In this document: positions 10,386 through 22,983 of the stretch, piece after piece
Position numbering within the stretch: position 1 is the stretch's first letter
Layout of the letters: each line of letters starts with the position of its first letter
Source of the DNA: Chrysemys picta bellii
Lineage: Eukaryota; Chordata; Testudines; Emydidae
Assembly (NCBI RefSeq): GCF_011386835.1
Contig: NC_088796.1
Location: 72,243,468-72,307,467 of the forward strand
DNA length: 64,000 nt
Direction of reading: 5' to 3'
The notes under the pieces: generated by a model
Told to the model about the DNA's origin: nothing
Databases searched by the model: none
Seen by the model: only the letters and a program-made list of their open reading frames with translations
Position numbers and translations under genes: made by a program

Positions 10386-11335
10386 CTAGATCCACAAAGA
10401 GGCATAGACACCTAAACCTTTAGGCACCATTGAAATCTTCAACCCCTGCTCGCTGCCATCTAACCCTGTAGTTGCCTAAATTCATTAGGCATCTACTTTC
10501 CAGTGGTGGGCATGCACAGTCCTGATGCCCTGAGCTACTTAGCACCCTAGCTCATACCTAAGTCCTAATGGAATTCTCAAACTAGGCCTTCCCCTACCTA
10601 TCTTACCCGGGGGACCTATTCTGAGCATGCTTACTGGATCAGGCCCTGCATAAAAGACAGCCGGGAACTAGGTAGTTGGGAGTTGCGTGTGCAATACCCA
10701 ATATTGCAGTGGTTAGAGCATTCACTTGTAGAGTGACCAGATGTCCCGATTTTATAGGGACAGTCCCGATTTTTGGGTCTTTCTCTTATATAGGCTCCTA
10801 TAACCCCCCACTCCCATCCTGATTTTTCACATTTGCTGTCTGGTCACCCTACTCGGTATGTGGTTTGAATCTCTACTCTGCCTGATTTAGAGCAAGGGAC
10901 TTGAACCCGGGACTTTAACATCCCAAGTGAGTGCCCTATTCACCAGACTATTGGATACAGTATGGTATATCTCTGTCTCTCCTGTTGAAGCTGTTCCACT
11001 TTGCATAAATAATAATGTATCTGAGCAGGGACTTGAACCTGACTCTCCATTCCCTAGGGGAGTGCCCTAACCACTTGGCTATAGAGTCAGTCAATCCCTC
11101 ACCCTCTGCCCATACCAGGAGGTTTCACAGTTGAGAGGTTCTCTGAGCTGGAGTTAGGAACCTAACTACGTTTGAGGAGAAGGGCCTAAGCCCTGCCCCG
11201 GTTCAGCATTTTCTACTGGCTAGCTTAGGCAGCTCTCTGCTCAGTTTTTGGCTTTTGTGAATCCCTTTCTTAGGTGCCTAACTCCCCACTCAGTGCATGG
11301 GGAGCCTGGTCTTCAACTCCTCTTTGTGGAGTTAG
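10386..11335. mobile_element. Composite non-autonomous element with tRNA-like modules (copy A)
   Basis: The ends are 17-bp inverted repeats, CTAGATCCACAAAGAGG on the left and CTAACTCCACAAAGAGG when the right end is reversed (15 of 17 match). Inside are three tRNA-like modules: one on + at about 10709-10876, split by a mariner MITE, and two on - at about 10890-10950 and 11023-11086. Each has a GTGGTTAG...CACT A-box-like segment and a TTCAAGTCCC-like B-box. A second copy of the family lies at 50303-55356. No coding capacity was found. Confidence 0.65.
10731..10849 (+). mobile_element. Mariner-type MITE (119 bp) inside a tRNA-like module
   Basis: It has the same length and family as the MITE at 7747, here in opposite orientation. 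The ends are GAGTGACCAGATGTCCCG and CTGTCTGGTCACCC, with TA on each side (10729-10730 and 10850-10851). It interrupts the tRNA-like module of the composite element between its A-box-like and B-box-like parts, so it is younger than the host copy. Confidence 0.85.
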
Positions 11336-11814
11336 TTCCAGTATTTTTTGCTTAAATTCAGTGCTGGTACTAAATAATGGTACTTCTGTAACTCCACTAG
11401 AGAGAAAATTGGTTTTGATTTTAAAATGGTAATTAATAGTAACATGTTATGAGTAAAAGACCTTTTTGAAAATTTCATGCATACCCTTAGCATTTGTGTT
11501 GAAGTGGTAAATTTCCCATTGATTTTCAATGGGGTAGGGTTGGAACTTATGAAAATTCCCCCTCATCCCCACCCCCTTTCTGGCTGAGTAGGAAAATTGG
11601 TTAGGGACATGGAAGATTTCCTTATTGGACTGGGCTCAAATAAGCTCAAAATTGAAATTTTATGTGGTGTGATCTCCTATCCCAAATCAGAAAGGCATGT
11701 CTGGCTTGCACAGTAATTAACAGGCCTTTGCAAATAATGAGGAGGACTTGCAATGATAAAAAATGAAACCTTGTGCATTGTATTTAAAGCAAACTGTTAA
11801 TAACTGATTTGGCT

Positions 11815-11815
<1 letters not shown>

Positions 11816-11863
<48 letters not shown>
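11816..11863. repeat. (TA)n(CA)n microsatellite
   Basis: An alternating TA tract passes directly into an AC/CA tract of similar length. Confidence 0.95.
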
Positions 11864-11910
11864 AAAAATCAGGCGTTTGACCTTAATCCTTTTTTTTATT
11901 TATGTGCAGA

Positions 11911-13470
11911 TTATTTTATTTATTGTATTCCTGTAGAGCCTAGGAGTCCTAGTCATCACTGTGCTAGGTGCAGAACATACACACAACAAAAAGGCATCCC
12001 TGGCCCATAAAGTGTGTGTTCTAAGTCTAAGACAGAGGCAACAGATGGGTATACAGCTGGAAACAATGAGACTGTGTTGGTCAGCATGATAGAGAGTGGT
12101 CTCAGCACATTGGTGGCTTAACTGTTGTCAAATTTTTTATAGGCATCATACCAAAGATGGGTAATCAGGCAACCTTGCAGATGTTTATGGGAAGCACTTC
12201 CCAAGCATGAGGAACAGCATGGGAGAAAGCACAATGTTTGTTTGAAAATTTCAGAAATTTCAGTGGAGGCTGGCATGGGCCAGTTGGATATAAGTGTCAA
12301 CAGCTCAGTAGTGACTGAGAGACGATAGACTGTGAAGTGCTTTGAAAGTTAATACAAGCAGCATATGTTTGATGCGATAAAGAAGGGGGAGCCAGTGCAT
12401 GGATGTAAAGAGAAGTGCAACTTGGTCAAATCAATGGGCTAAGAAAAATGATCCATTCAGCAGCATATTAAATGGATATGAGTGGGGCAAGATTACATCT
12501 GTCAAGGCCAGATAAAAGGAACTTGCAGTAATTGCAACATGGTATGATGAGAGCCTGGCTGAAAATTTTATTTGTATGGATGGAGAGGAAATTCTGTATC
12601 TTAAGATGTTTTGCAGAAAGAATCTGCAAGACTTAGACATAGAGAGGTTCACTTTGAAGATGACACCCAAGTTATGGGCCTAAGTGACTGTCAGGACGGT
12701 GGTGTTGTCTAATGATTGAGAAAGAAGGTAACGGGAAAGGTATGCGGGAAGATTAAGATCCACTTTAGCTGTGTTGAGCTTGAGCTGACAGCAAGACATA
12801 CACAAGGAGATGTCAGAGAGACCAGCTGAGATTTTAGTTTGGACAGAAGGAGACAGGTCTTGAGCAGAGAGGTGGGTCTATGAGTCCTCAGCAGAGATGT
12901 GGTAATTGAATTTGTGTTTGCAGATGAAATTACCCAGAGATAAGATGCAAAGGGAGAAGAGAAGGGGAGCTAGGACAGAGCCTTATGGAACCCTCACAGA
13001 TGAGGATGGAGAACAAGTTCTTAGCTTAGGTTAGGACATAGTCATTAGAAAATTTGGCAAGAGTGATTTCAGTGGAGTGCTGGGGCTGAAACCAGTCTGT
13101 TATGGATTTGAAGGAGAGGCACTTCAGACAATAGTTATAGACAGCTCGTTCCATGCTTTTAGAGTTGAAAGGGAGAAGGGAAATGGGCAGTAGTTGAAGA
13201 AGCAAGTGGCGTCAAGCGTGTTTTATTTAGGAGGGGAGAGTCTAAGTCATGCTTGTATTATGGGGGTGGGAGGAAGAACCAGAGGAACATGAGAGGTTAA
13301 GGAGAAGAATAAGGGAGGGGATGAAATGATGGGATGGGGTCACTGGGGCAAATGGAGGGGATGGAGCAGGAAATTAAATGAGAAACTTCTGCCTCTGTGA
13401 CGGGAGGAGGAGGAGAGAGTTGGAGGAGGGGAAGAGAAAGCAAGCCAAGGGAAGTGGGAGGGTCGCATCA
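11911..13470 (-). mobile_element. L2-like LINE remnant, antisense
   Basis: The reverse strand encodes decayed blocks resembling the C-terminal reverse-transcriptase region of L2-group LINEs. The frame at 12670-12431 reads GVIFKVNLSMS, then KSCRFFLQNI, corresponding to the conserved LGVIFD...KSCFFHLRNI region as I remember it. The 3' end lies at the left, near 11911-12010, and resembles the LINE-tail-like segment at 37140-37217. The 5' limit is approximate and becomes purine-rich after 13,200. It is heavily mutated with no intact frame. Confidence 0.5.
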
Positions 13471-13973
13471 CATTTTAACAATTTTCTCTTGGAAGAAAAT
13501 GGCAAGATTCTGTGAGAGAAGTGGAAGCAGGCTGGGGCCCTCAGGGGCTACTGGAATACAAATAATTGGTAAAAATAAACAGCTGAAATTCATTTTTACT
13601 GGATAGTTGGCATCCCAGTAAAATTAGAAGAAACTGTTCAGATCACAACTACATAAAATTGCAGTATAGATGTTCTTGGAGTATTCTGTCAATGTGTGAA
13701 TATTCTTTAACTTTTGTATGTGTGTAATCCCTTGGCCACATTGCAGAGTTGTATTAAAAGCTGTCTCACTTCACATACTCTTTTTCCTGGGGCCTGCCGG
13801 CATACAGGATCCCAATAATAGTGTTAACCACACATGTTTTTCAGATACACTAGGCCTTGTAAAATCTACATGATCTCTATTTTCCTATATGTGCCACATT
13901 TGAAGTTCATAAATAATGAAATGTTTGAGTTGCTCTTAAACCTTGACCTTTTGCTTTGTTTTTTCTTCCACAG

Positions 13974-14045
13974 GTATTCGTGGAAACACTAGACAAATGT
14001 TTTGAAAATGTCTGTGAACTGGATTTAATTTTCCATGTAGACAAG
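13974..14045 (+). CDS. AP3S1: AP3S1 internal coding exon (about residues 92-115)
   Basis: This 72-bp, phase-0 exon encodes VFVETLDKCFENVCELDLIF followed by HVDK. It is bounded by TTCCACAG| and |GTACTG. It forms the amphipathic helix region of the sigma-3A longin-like fold. HVDK here is the AP3S1 form; the AP3S2 paralogue has Met in place of Val as I recall it. It joins in frame with the exon ending at 4723 and the exon starting at 23525. No damage was seen. Confidence 0.96.
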
Positions 14046-15554
14046 GTACTGTGGTGAGCTATTATAATACCAGTTGAACCAAACATTCTTCTTGATAAGA
14101 AACATTTGGTCCTGAATCTGACAGAGTGGATAACAATCCTATCCTTGGTGGTGGTAAAATCTTGTCAGTTTCTATCAAGTTATTTTTAAAGTGCAAAAAG
14201 TGTGCTGGAACATGTCTTTAAGAATGAAAAATGAAATTCATTAGTACATTTACTTAGGAGGTGCCTGCAATGTAACTGTGTATATAAATGCAAAATCAGA
14301 GACACCAGAAGATTGTTTTTCTGATGAGGGAAGCTAATGGTTCCAAGAAATATTTTTGTCCAGGTTTCTTTTTTTAATTATATGTTACTCTTAATTGACA
14401 TTAGCTTTGGATTTTAGCATTCCAAATCCAGCAATTGCCTTTCACATATTTTATTATGAACATCACTCAGAAATGGAGTTAGCATACTTGGGGTAAGACG
14501 GATTCTGTACTGAACCCCAAATAAACATTAATATCTTCTTTTGTGTATAAATCGGAGGTTCTGTGAGAACTCACAGCTAGATGCTATAATTGACTTATTG
14601 GTCTGCTATACGGACATGCTGTTACTAATGCAATCTATCATTTACAAGGACACTGTCAACTTCTGACTACAAGTAACATCTAAAATGATGATAGTTTACA
14701 GAGACTGGAGGAAAATAGTTATTCCCCTCAATTTTTTAATTGTGTTTACTTTGTGCATATATCTGCTCTTTGTGTGCAGTCATTTTCTCCTCTTTGTGGG
14801 AGTTTTTCACATCTCAACAGAGCAAGAAAAACATAAAAGGGAAATGTGATAGTGATGCAGCAAAAACTGGAAAGGGGAAGAAGGGCAAGTGTACTACCTG
14901 AAACTCATGTTTTGAAGCTGAATAGATGATTGCAAGTTGACTGCAGCCTTCTTAAAGAAAGAATGCTTACTTGTTGACACTGATCACTGAAAATTTCAAT
15001 AGATCTGTATTGGTGTTTGAACTGATACCATATCCTGAAAAGTTCATTAAAATTTCACAGTAATAAATTAATTGTGCTTTCCCCATCCCCAAAAGAGAAG
15101 TTGGTTTTGCTCCTAAAATTAATTTGTTTGATTATGCTGATAATATTGAGATTGCAAACAGTGATAGATAAATATTTTATTATAACCTTGTGGGTTTCTC
15201 TTTATGACTAAACATTTTTTTCATCAAATAAAGTAACTCAATCTAGACAGAATCCACTAGTGGCTTAGGCCAATATTTTCAAACCTGCAGCCTAAAATTA
15301 GGCCCTTAATTCCATAGTTAAGCAAAAGTTGACTGATTTCCCCTCCTCCTCCTCCCCCCACCCCCCGCCCCCTGTGAAAAATCAGGTCACTTCTACTATG
15401 TGGTCTAATTTAAGGCCTGCAGGTTTGAAAATACTGGCATTAATCTCTACAGTTGTTTGATTGTATTGTGACCATTTGCAATGAACAAGGTTACCAGGAT
15501 TATGACCATCTCATTTGAGCTACTCTTAATTTTTTTTTTTTCAGTATGTTTGTA

Positions 15555-17440
15555 ACTGATCCATAAAGCCGTATTAAAGGAACTGGCACATGAAATTACA
15601 AATCCAATAGCAAGGATTTTTAATGAATCTGTAAACAGATTGACTGGAGAATTGCTAATATAGTTCCTATTTTTAAGAAAGGTGGTAAAAACGTGATCCA
15701 GGAAACTACAGGCCTGTTAATTTGTATACAAGGTCTTGAAACAAATTTTGAAAGAGAAAGTATTTAAAGACATAGAGGTTAATGGTAATTGAAATAAAAT
15801 ACAACATGGTTTTACAAAAAGGCAGGTCATGCTAGACCAACCTGATATCTTCCTTTGAGACGATAACTGATTTTTTTTTTTTTTTTTTTTTTTAGACAAA
15901 GGAAATGCAGTAGATCTAATCTACCTGGATTTCTGCATGGCATTTGATACAGTTCCACATGGGAAATTATTAGTTAAATTGGAGAAGATAGGGATTAATA
16001 TGAGAATTTAAAGGTGGATAAGGAATGTGTTAAAGGGGAGACTACAGTGTTAATACTGAAAGGTGAACTGTCAAGCTGGAGGGAGGTTACTAGTGGAGTT
16101 CCTCAGGGATCAGTATTGGAACCAATCTTATTTAACATTTTTTATTACTGACATTGGCACAAAAAGTGGGAGTGTGCTAATAACTTTTGCAGATGACATA
16201 GAGTTGGGCAGTATTGCCAATACGGAGGAGGACCAGAATATCATAGAAGAAGATCTGGATGACCTTGTAAACTGGAGGAATAGAAATGGGATGAAATTTA
16301 ACAGTGCAAAGTGCAAGGTCATGCATTCAGGGACTAAGAACAAGAATTTTTGCTATCAGCTGGAGACTTATCCGTTGGAAGCGACAGAGGAGAAGGAAGT
16401 CCTGTGTGTATTGGTTGATCACAGGATGACTATGAGCCACCAATGTGATGTGGCTGTGAAAAAGGCTAATGCAGTCCTAGGATGTATCAGGCGAGGTATT
16501 TCCAGTGGAGACATAGAAGTATTACTACCATTATACAAGGCAATGCTGAGATCTCATCTTCAATAGTGTGTGCAATTCTAGTCTCCCATATTTAAGAAAG
16601 ATGAATTCAAACTGATACAGGGTGCAGAGAAGGGCTACTAGAATTATTCGAGGAATGGAAAACCTCCCTTATGATAGCAGGCTCAAAGAGCTTGGTTTGT
16701 TTAGCCTAACAAAAAGGTGGCTATGGGGAGATACGATTGCTCTCTGTAAATAGATCAGAGTAATAAATACCAGGGAGGGAGAGGAGTTATTTGAGATAAG
16801 CGCCAATAAGGAGACACGAACAAATGGATATAAACGGCCATCAATAAATGTAGGCACTAAATTAGGCGAACGTTCTAACCATCAGAGGAGTGAAGTTCTG
16901 GAACAGCCTCCTAAGAGGAGCAGTGGGGACAAAAAACCTAACTGGCTTCAAGACTGAGCTTGATAAACATATGGAGAGGATGGTGTGATGGAACTGCCTA
17001 CAATGGCATGTGGCCCATAGGCGACTGCCAGTAGCAGAAATCCCCAATGGCTGGAGATGGGACACTAGATGCGGAGAGCTCTGAGTTATTACAGAGAATT
17101 CTTTCCTAGGTCTGCCTAGTGGATCTTGCACAAATGCTCGGGATCTAACTGATTGCCATATTTGGGGTCAGGAAGGAATTTTTGGCAGAGACCCTGGGGT
17201 TTTTTCGCCATCTTCTGCAAGTGACCTGTGCCCCATGTTGCAGGTTTAAACTAGTGCAAATGGTGAATTCTCTGTAACTTGAAGCCTTTAAACCATGATG
17301 TGAAGACTTCAGTAACTCAGCCAGAGGTTAGGGGTCTATTACAGGAGTTGGGTGGGTGAGGTTCTGTGGCCTGCAATGTGCAGGAAGTTAGACTAGATGT
17401 TCAGTTGCTCCTTTCTGACCTTACAGTGTATGAGTTTGAG
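15555..17440 (+). mobile_element. CR1 LINE, 5'-truncated, sense orientation
   Basis: The CR1 3' half comprises decayed reverse transcriptase (15,700-16,566) followed by the CR1 3' UTR. Landmarks include CTACCTGGATTTCTG near 15,920, GGAGTTCCTCAGGGATCAGT near 16,096, the FADD active-site segment near 16,190, and the 3' region ending TTTCTGACCTTACAGTGTATG. A long T-run at 15,871-15,893 lies inside the RT. The element is inserted in the sense direction of AP3S1. Confidence 0.85.
16063..16566 (+). pseudogene. CR1 ORF2 reverse-transcriptase fragment
   Basis: The 167-codon frame is the C-terminal part of the CR1 reverse transcriptase. It keeps the catalytic FADDIELG motif (canonical FADDTKLG) and, further on, the conserved NWRNRNGMKFNSAKCKVMH and LGCIRRGI blocks. 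Upstream, the [10 protein letters not shown] block lies in a different frame (near 16,096-16,125), and the fingers/palm motifs before that are broken, so no functional enzyme can be made. The methionine at 16063 is incidental. It belongs to the CR1 copy at 15555-17440. Confidence 0.85.
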
Positions 17441-17522
17441 ACTCATTTTAAACTGTAACGTGGGATCCAGAGCTTCTGTCTAGATGTACATAAAGTCTAT
17501 TCAGCCATTTGTAATGTATGAA

Positions 17523-17670
17523 TCTTAAGCTATGTCTACACTACAAATGCTGCAGCTTTGCCACTGTAGTGTAGATGCTTACTACATCAACAAAGGGTTT
17601 TTTCCATTGATGATGTAATTAATCCACCTTTCCGAGAGATGATAGCTAGGTTGAAAGAAGAATTCTGCCA
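17523..17670 (+). mobile_element. Truncated Harbinger-type MITE
   Basis: It begins TAAGCTATGTCTACACTAC, matching the terminal motif TAAGGGTATGTCTACACTA of the full Harbinger element at 50422. TAA may be the retained half of a 3-bp target duplication. A short inverted motif TGTAGTGTAGATGC follows at about 17564. The far terminus is not visible. Confidence 0.45.
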
Positions 17671-20600
17671 GAGCAAAGTGAAAATATTTTTCCAAAGCTG
17701 GATTTGTATGTGGCATTTATGCTAGTGTTGACTGATTTCTCTCTTTTTTTGTTTTTTAAGTTTGATTTTTAAAATAACAGACTCTGACACATGGCAGGCA
17801 AGATGGGGACAGTAATATTTGTAAAGAGAAAATACAATAATGCAAATCTACAAGTGGCAATTGAAAGTGGTAACATAAGGTCCTGAGTGAAGGATGAAAG
17901 AAATACTCCATCATTTATTTCTTCATTGTATAAGATTGATCTGATAATTTTACTCTTTACACATTGAGAAAAAGGAGCCAGATTACCATTTACACCCACC
18001 ATATTGTGTGTGTATGTACATATAGAAACCAGAAAAGTAGTGAGAAAGTCTCATGGAATTTCATAAAAATCTGATATATAAACTACTTTTGCTTATTAAA
18101 TGTTTGTTAAACAATGTAAAAATATAGCTTTTATGCATAAACTATATTTTAGTTTATTCAGGCTATAATTTGAAGACCTTACAGTTTTAAACTTTCATCT
18201 TACAATTATTGTGCATATTTTTAAAATTAAGGACCTTCTGCATCCTTGTTTGGACAGCTCTTTCCTCCCACAATTGGCATATCTGATGTGAGATAGGGTG
18301 AGAAAGGAATGTAAGCTTGTCTGCAAGGTATTTTATGATCGTAACTCTGCAAAAGAACCTTAGTTTCTTAGTTTAATGAGGCATGATTGAAGTTTACATG
18401 CTGCAGGGGGTCTGCCTACTGTTGAGATAAAAACACATTCATCATGTACTGTCTCCTCCTCCAAGGCTAACCAAATCCAACATTGCTCTTATTGACTCTC
18501 ACACTATACCTCCTCAGTCGTCTTAGCCTTAGCTCTAGGAACTTTAGCATTTTTTTGAGTGAGGCCTTCGTTAGTAATGAATATGCTACGATTTCCCCAT
18601 AATGTTATTTGCCTTTATGAAAATGACTACCGCTTACTTTTTGGTGCAAAAACATTGTTCAGAGCTACTTTTGTGACTGAGAATTTTTCACTTTTTGAGC
18701 AATGGCCAACAGTGTCTTGATTCAAAAAACCCTTTCCATCTGAATGAAATTGAGTTGCTTGAAAAAGATTAATTTTCATTCCCAATTGATCCTATTTAGT
18801 AAAGTGACGTGTTATGTGGGGGGGAGAGGGAAGGGGAAAGAGAAAGAGGAGTCCCATTTGTGTGTGTGTGAGAGAGAGAAATCAGTTTTTGCAAATTTTC
18901 AACAAAATGTTAAACATCTAATTTTCTGGTATAAGCCTTTTTAGTCATGTCTTTTTAGTCTTACTGAAATTGTGCATTTATATAGTGCAATAAACTATTT
19001 CCTTGTCTAAGTGAATAAAACTACTTGGAGGAGGGATCTGGTCTGTTTCTTCCTTCTGCTTTAATTAGTTTGAATGATCTAGATAATATATTAAAGCCAA
19101 AATAATACTCCCCCTCCTTTTAATTCTGAATTTGGAAGGTGTTGAATTAATCTAGGTACAAGCCAATATTGGAGGAGTGACAACTCCTTTGCTCCATCCT
19201 TAGTTTGCTCTTTCCAGGCCAGTTCTGCTGGCTGTGTTATAAGCCATATGTACGGTGTGCACATCCTTTCTAGGGGAATAAGGATTTTTTTAATCATTCC
19301 CCTTAATGTTTGATAGTCTGACTCTTAAAACTCTGCAACAGAAACACATGTGAGGGAAGAGAGCTGTTCATTCTTCTCTGAATGTGTTTACCATGTTTCA
19401 ATTGAAATAGACTAACAAACTGTCAGAGTAGCAACTTTTTCAGAACTGTTCTTTAGACTATCCCTTCAAAGTTGTAGCACAAAAACAGGAATTGTTGTTG
19501 TGGTTCTTTTTATATCAGTGCATAAGCTCCTCACACTTTGCTATTTCATGATACTTTGTTTCTATTTGCTTCTTTCTTTGATCTGTCGCCATAACTGGGA
19601 AATGTTACAAATAGCCAAAATGTTGAAAGAAACATGCTTTGATGTGCCAAATTGCTTTCAGATCACACTCTTTAACTCTCTGCAAATGTTATCAAATGTT
19701 GGTTGTCTTACAATTACTATGGGGTTGAAATACTGCACATTACTAAATATATGGCCAAGATTAATTCGCGTATGGAAAGTATTTTTCCTGAAACAAGGAC
19801 ATAAGCATAGACTACATGTGAATCAATGTGGATAACTCAAAGAATTGTTGATGTAGTAATAGTGGGAAGATTCCACAATTTAGGGCTCAGAGATTTAAAT
19901 GTTTTTCATCAACAGTTTCATCTTCAAAATTGCTTTTATTTTTGAACTATTAAGATGATTTTGTTGGCAATTTTACTCTTTTTGAAACTGCCTCCTACAT
20001 CTTTGCAGCTACATGTATGGTAAATGTTTTAAATACATATTCTGGAATGTTTTCACCAGGTGAATTTTCTAAATTGAAGCAAAGAAAAGCAATGAATAGG
20101 TCAGGCTTTTCCCCCCACTGGGTCTTCCCTCGTTTTTTAAACATCCCACGTAGTTACAGTTTTTATGGTTCAAGTTCACTGAACCTACATCTGTTGTATT
20201 ACTTATCCACTTCTGAGAATGTAATCAAATTTTCACAAGCACTTAGAATATCTTTGTCTTAAATTGGGGAAGAGAGTAGGCCACACTACTTAGATGGTGT
20301 GTTACACCCACTTAAACTGTGTTTCAGACAGTACCTTGAAAATGCTTACTGGAAAGGCACAAAATTATTTGATTTATAATACCTGGGACAATCTGAAAAT
20401 TCAGACTCTCTTGGGAATTAGCAATGTTAACAGTAAATAAGTATACTTTTTTAAAAAATGAAAATTATTAGTAAATGTAGCATTGTAGCAGTTGCAGACC
20501 ACAAAAGTTAAATTTTCTGTATGAGTCTTTTTGAAGGATATCATGTTGGGAAATGTAACTTTTGATCTAGAAGTTGTTAAAGCATCTGCAATAGACAATT

Positions 20601-21049
20601 TTCTCTTAAGTACGTGTTTCACATAAATGAATGACTTCAGGAAACAAATGCCATAAGATGAATTTAAAGGTGAACAGAGTACAGCAATGGCACTGAACTT
20701 CATTTTGATAGATTTATTTCCGTAAGTTTTCATTTCTAAAGAAGCTTGATCAGTTTTCCATTTAATTATCACCCAAACCAACTCTTGCAAAGTAATGGTT
20801 TGGCAATCTCTCAAGAAGAAAAGAGTTACCTTGAATCCAGTAGTAAACTATTTTGTGGGGTTAGGAGGGCAAGAACAATCTTTAGTCAGATATGTTCTAG
20901 GATTAGACTGAACATCTAAAGTCTGCAGGCGTAGTTGTAGCTGTTTCAGTCCCAGGATATTAGAGAGAAAATATGCTTCAGGAAGAAAATTGACTATGAA
21001 ATCTTTAACAAACATCAGTTCCACCATAATCTCTCCACTGCCAAGAGGA

Positions 21050-21530
21050 CGGCCATACAGTCCCTGAAATCTAACGACCAGATAATGATCAAACTAGCAG
21101 ACAAAGGGGATGCCATTGTAGTCCTCAACCGTGAGGACTATATTAACAAGGCCAGCTGACTACTCTCCGGCACAACCTATGATAAAGAACTCAAAGACAA
21201 CCCCACACCACAGTTTACCCAGGAGATTAAGGATATCCTCAAAACCTTCCCCAGACAACACCAAGAGAGAGTCTACAAACTCATCCCCCACAAACCCATT
21301 CAAGAGATCTACATGCTTCCCAAGATACCCAAACAAGGGAACCTGGATAAATCCATTATATCTGGCTATGACACTTTTACTAATGGAATATCAGGGTTCA
21401 TAGAAACTGACCTCAAACCACTCACCCCACAAAGGGCCAGCTTTCTCCTCCACAAACTCAGCAATATTAACCTCGGTAAGTACATCATCCTTGCCACCAT
21501 GGATGTCATTTGCCTATACACAATGGTGGC
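21050..21530 (+). pseudogene. Penelope-like reverse-transcriptase fragment
   Basis: A translated run contains IKLADKGDAIVVLNREDY (canonical ADKGGAVVV-type motif), then IYMLPKIPKQGN (canonical LPKIHKPG), then KYIILATMDVICLYT (canonical TLDVTSLYT, carrying the first catalytic Asp). These are the N-terminal and palm blocks of Penelope-like RTs. An in-frame TGA after NKAS near 21,158 and a stop soon after LYT near 21,531 break the gene. The second catalytic pair (DD) is not recognisable in the damaged region after 21,530. Confidence 0.75.
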
Positions 21531-22390
21531 ATAATTTTCTGCCTCAAATATTTACAAGACAATGGACAATCCTCATATCTAGCTCCAAATACATTGCCAA
21601 ACTCATCCATTTCATCCTCACTCATGACAATTTTATATACAACATACAACAACTTTTAATTTTTTTTTTTTCAAACCATGGGAACAGCCATGGGTACTAG
21701 GGTGGTTCCCCAATATGCCAACCTCTTCATGGACCTCCTTGAAGAAGATATTCTGCACCAATGCACCATGAAACCAATAATATATGTGAAATACATCACT
21801 GATATGTAAACTCCCTCATAGATTTCTACCACAACATCAACAACCATCATTCATCCATTAAACTCTCTCTGGAACACTCCCACACTAGCATCAACTTCCT
21901 GGACACCACAGTTGACTTCAGCAGTAGAGCCGTGTAGACAACTGTATACAAAAATCCCACAGAACACAATGCCTACCTTCATGGATGCAGTGGCCACCCC
22001 AAGCACACCAAGAAATCTGTGATGCCACAGAGTGAGCTCCAAGGAGATGTGCTCCAGGATGTACATCTTGACACATTTAGGGCTGCCTTTGCCTGACGAG
22101 GACACTCCACCAAAGAAGTGGATCATGTCATGGAATGGGCCACCCAAATGCCCTGAGAGAGCCTGCTTCAATACAGAGATAAGACCCCCTCTGACCACAT
22201 GTCCCTGGTTGTCGCCTACCACCCCATACTGGAGCCCATGCTGGGTATCCTCTAATAGTTACAACCCTTATTCAATGGGTACCCCATCCTGTGGGAGGCC
22301 TTTCCTGAACTCCCACTTCTGACCTTGAGGCAGCCCCCTGGCCTCTCCGCATTCATCATCAAAAGCAAGCTCCCCACAGACTGGGACACA

Positions 22391-22812
22391 TCAATTCAAA
22401 GTAGCTTCAGGTCCTGTCAGAACAACAGATACAAAACCTGCAGATATATCTCCATTGCTGCGATGATTGGCACCCCCCACACACAACACACCTTCCACGG
22501 CTCCTACTTGTGTTTGACAGCACGTGATGTGCCTCATCCAGTCCATTGAATGCCCCAGAAACCAGACAATCATTGCGTGCTTGAGCGTACTCACACAGGA
22601 AAATGATAAAAGACAAAAAACAACTTGTCACCTGTGGGCAAACACTTCTCACAAAGCAATCACTCTGTCTGACCTATCAGTCCTCATCTTCAAAGGAAAT
22701 GTGCACAACACTATCAAAAGACAAGCCTGGAAGTTTAAATTCATTACTAGACTCTAAAAATCATGTACTGAACAGAGACACTGGATTTATGGCTTACTAC
22801 AATAATCTGTAA
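22391..22812 (+). pseudogene. Penelope-like C-terminal (GIY-YIG side) fragment
   Basis: Frames here read SCQNNRYKTCRYIS, HGSYLCLTARDV, then ITLSDLSVLIFKGNVHNTI and LNRDTGFMAYYN, with frame changes between them. The order Cys-rich linker, degraded GIY-YIG region and final FKGN/GFMAYY block corresponds to the C-terminal part of Penelope-like polyproteins. The GIY-YIG catalytic motif itself cannot be made out, so the endonuclease is inactive here. Confidence 0.6.
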
Positions 22813-22955
22813 CCCACGAACCCCCCTCTTTTTGTTTTATGACTGCAGAGGTGTTAAAGGGCCACTTCACCTTGAATGGTCCTTTACAATGTGTGCTAAC
22901 TACTTATGCTAAACAATCTGTTCCACCTTGCATTTTGCTCTTTTGCTTCCCAGAC

Positions 22956-22983
22956 GTGAAGAAGAGCTCTGTGTGGCTCTAAA
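22956..22983 (+). ncRNA. Degraded hammerhead-ribozyme-like motif of the Penelope-like element
   Basis: GTGAAGA, then an AGAGCT...GGCTC hairpin, then TAAA. This fits a hammerhead catalytic core (CUGANGA, helix II, GAAA) with C3 and G12 both substituted, so it should be inactive. Hammerhead motifs are established in Penelope-like retroelements. The assignment here rests on motif shape only. Confidence 0.45.

Larger units (their letters stand above)
4724..13973 (+). other. AP3S1: AP3S1 intron (9,250 bp)
   Basis: GTAAGTG donor and TTCTTCCACAG acceptor. It holds the palindromic tail insertion, two mariner MITEs, a SINE-like repeat, a composite tRNA-like element and an antisense LINE, each listed separately. 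The stretches 5756-7744, 7868-8387 and 8640-10385 show no gene and no repeat I can name with confidence. Confidence 0.9.

Noticed and set aside
10890..10950. Functional tRNA gene
   Set aside because: A- and B-box-like sequences are present, but no clean cloverleaf or acceptor stem can be formed, and the same module recurs in a dispersed repeat.
20401..20814. 137-codon frame on the minus strand
   Set aside because: AT-rich intron, no recognisable motif, Lys/Ser/Phe-rich composition expected by chance.
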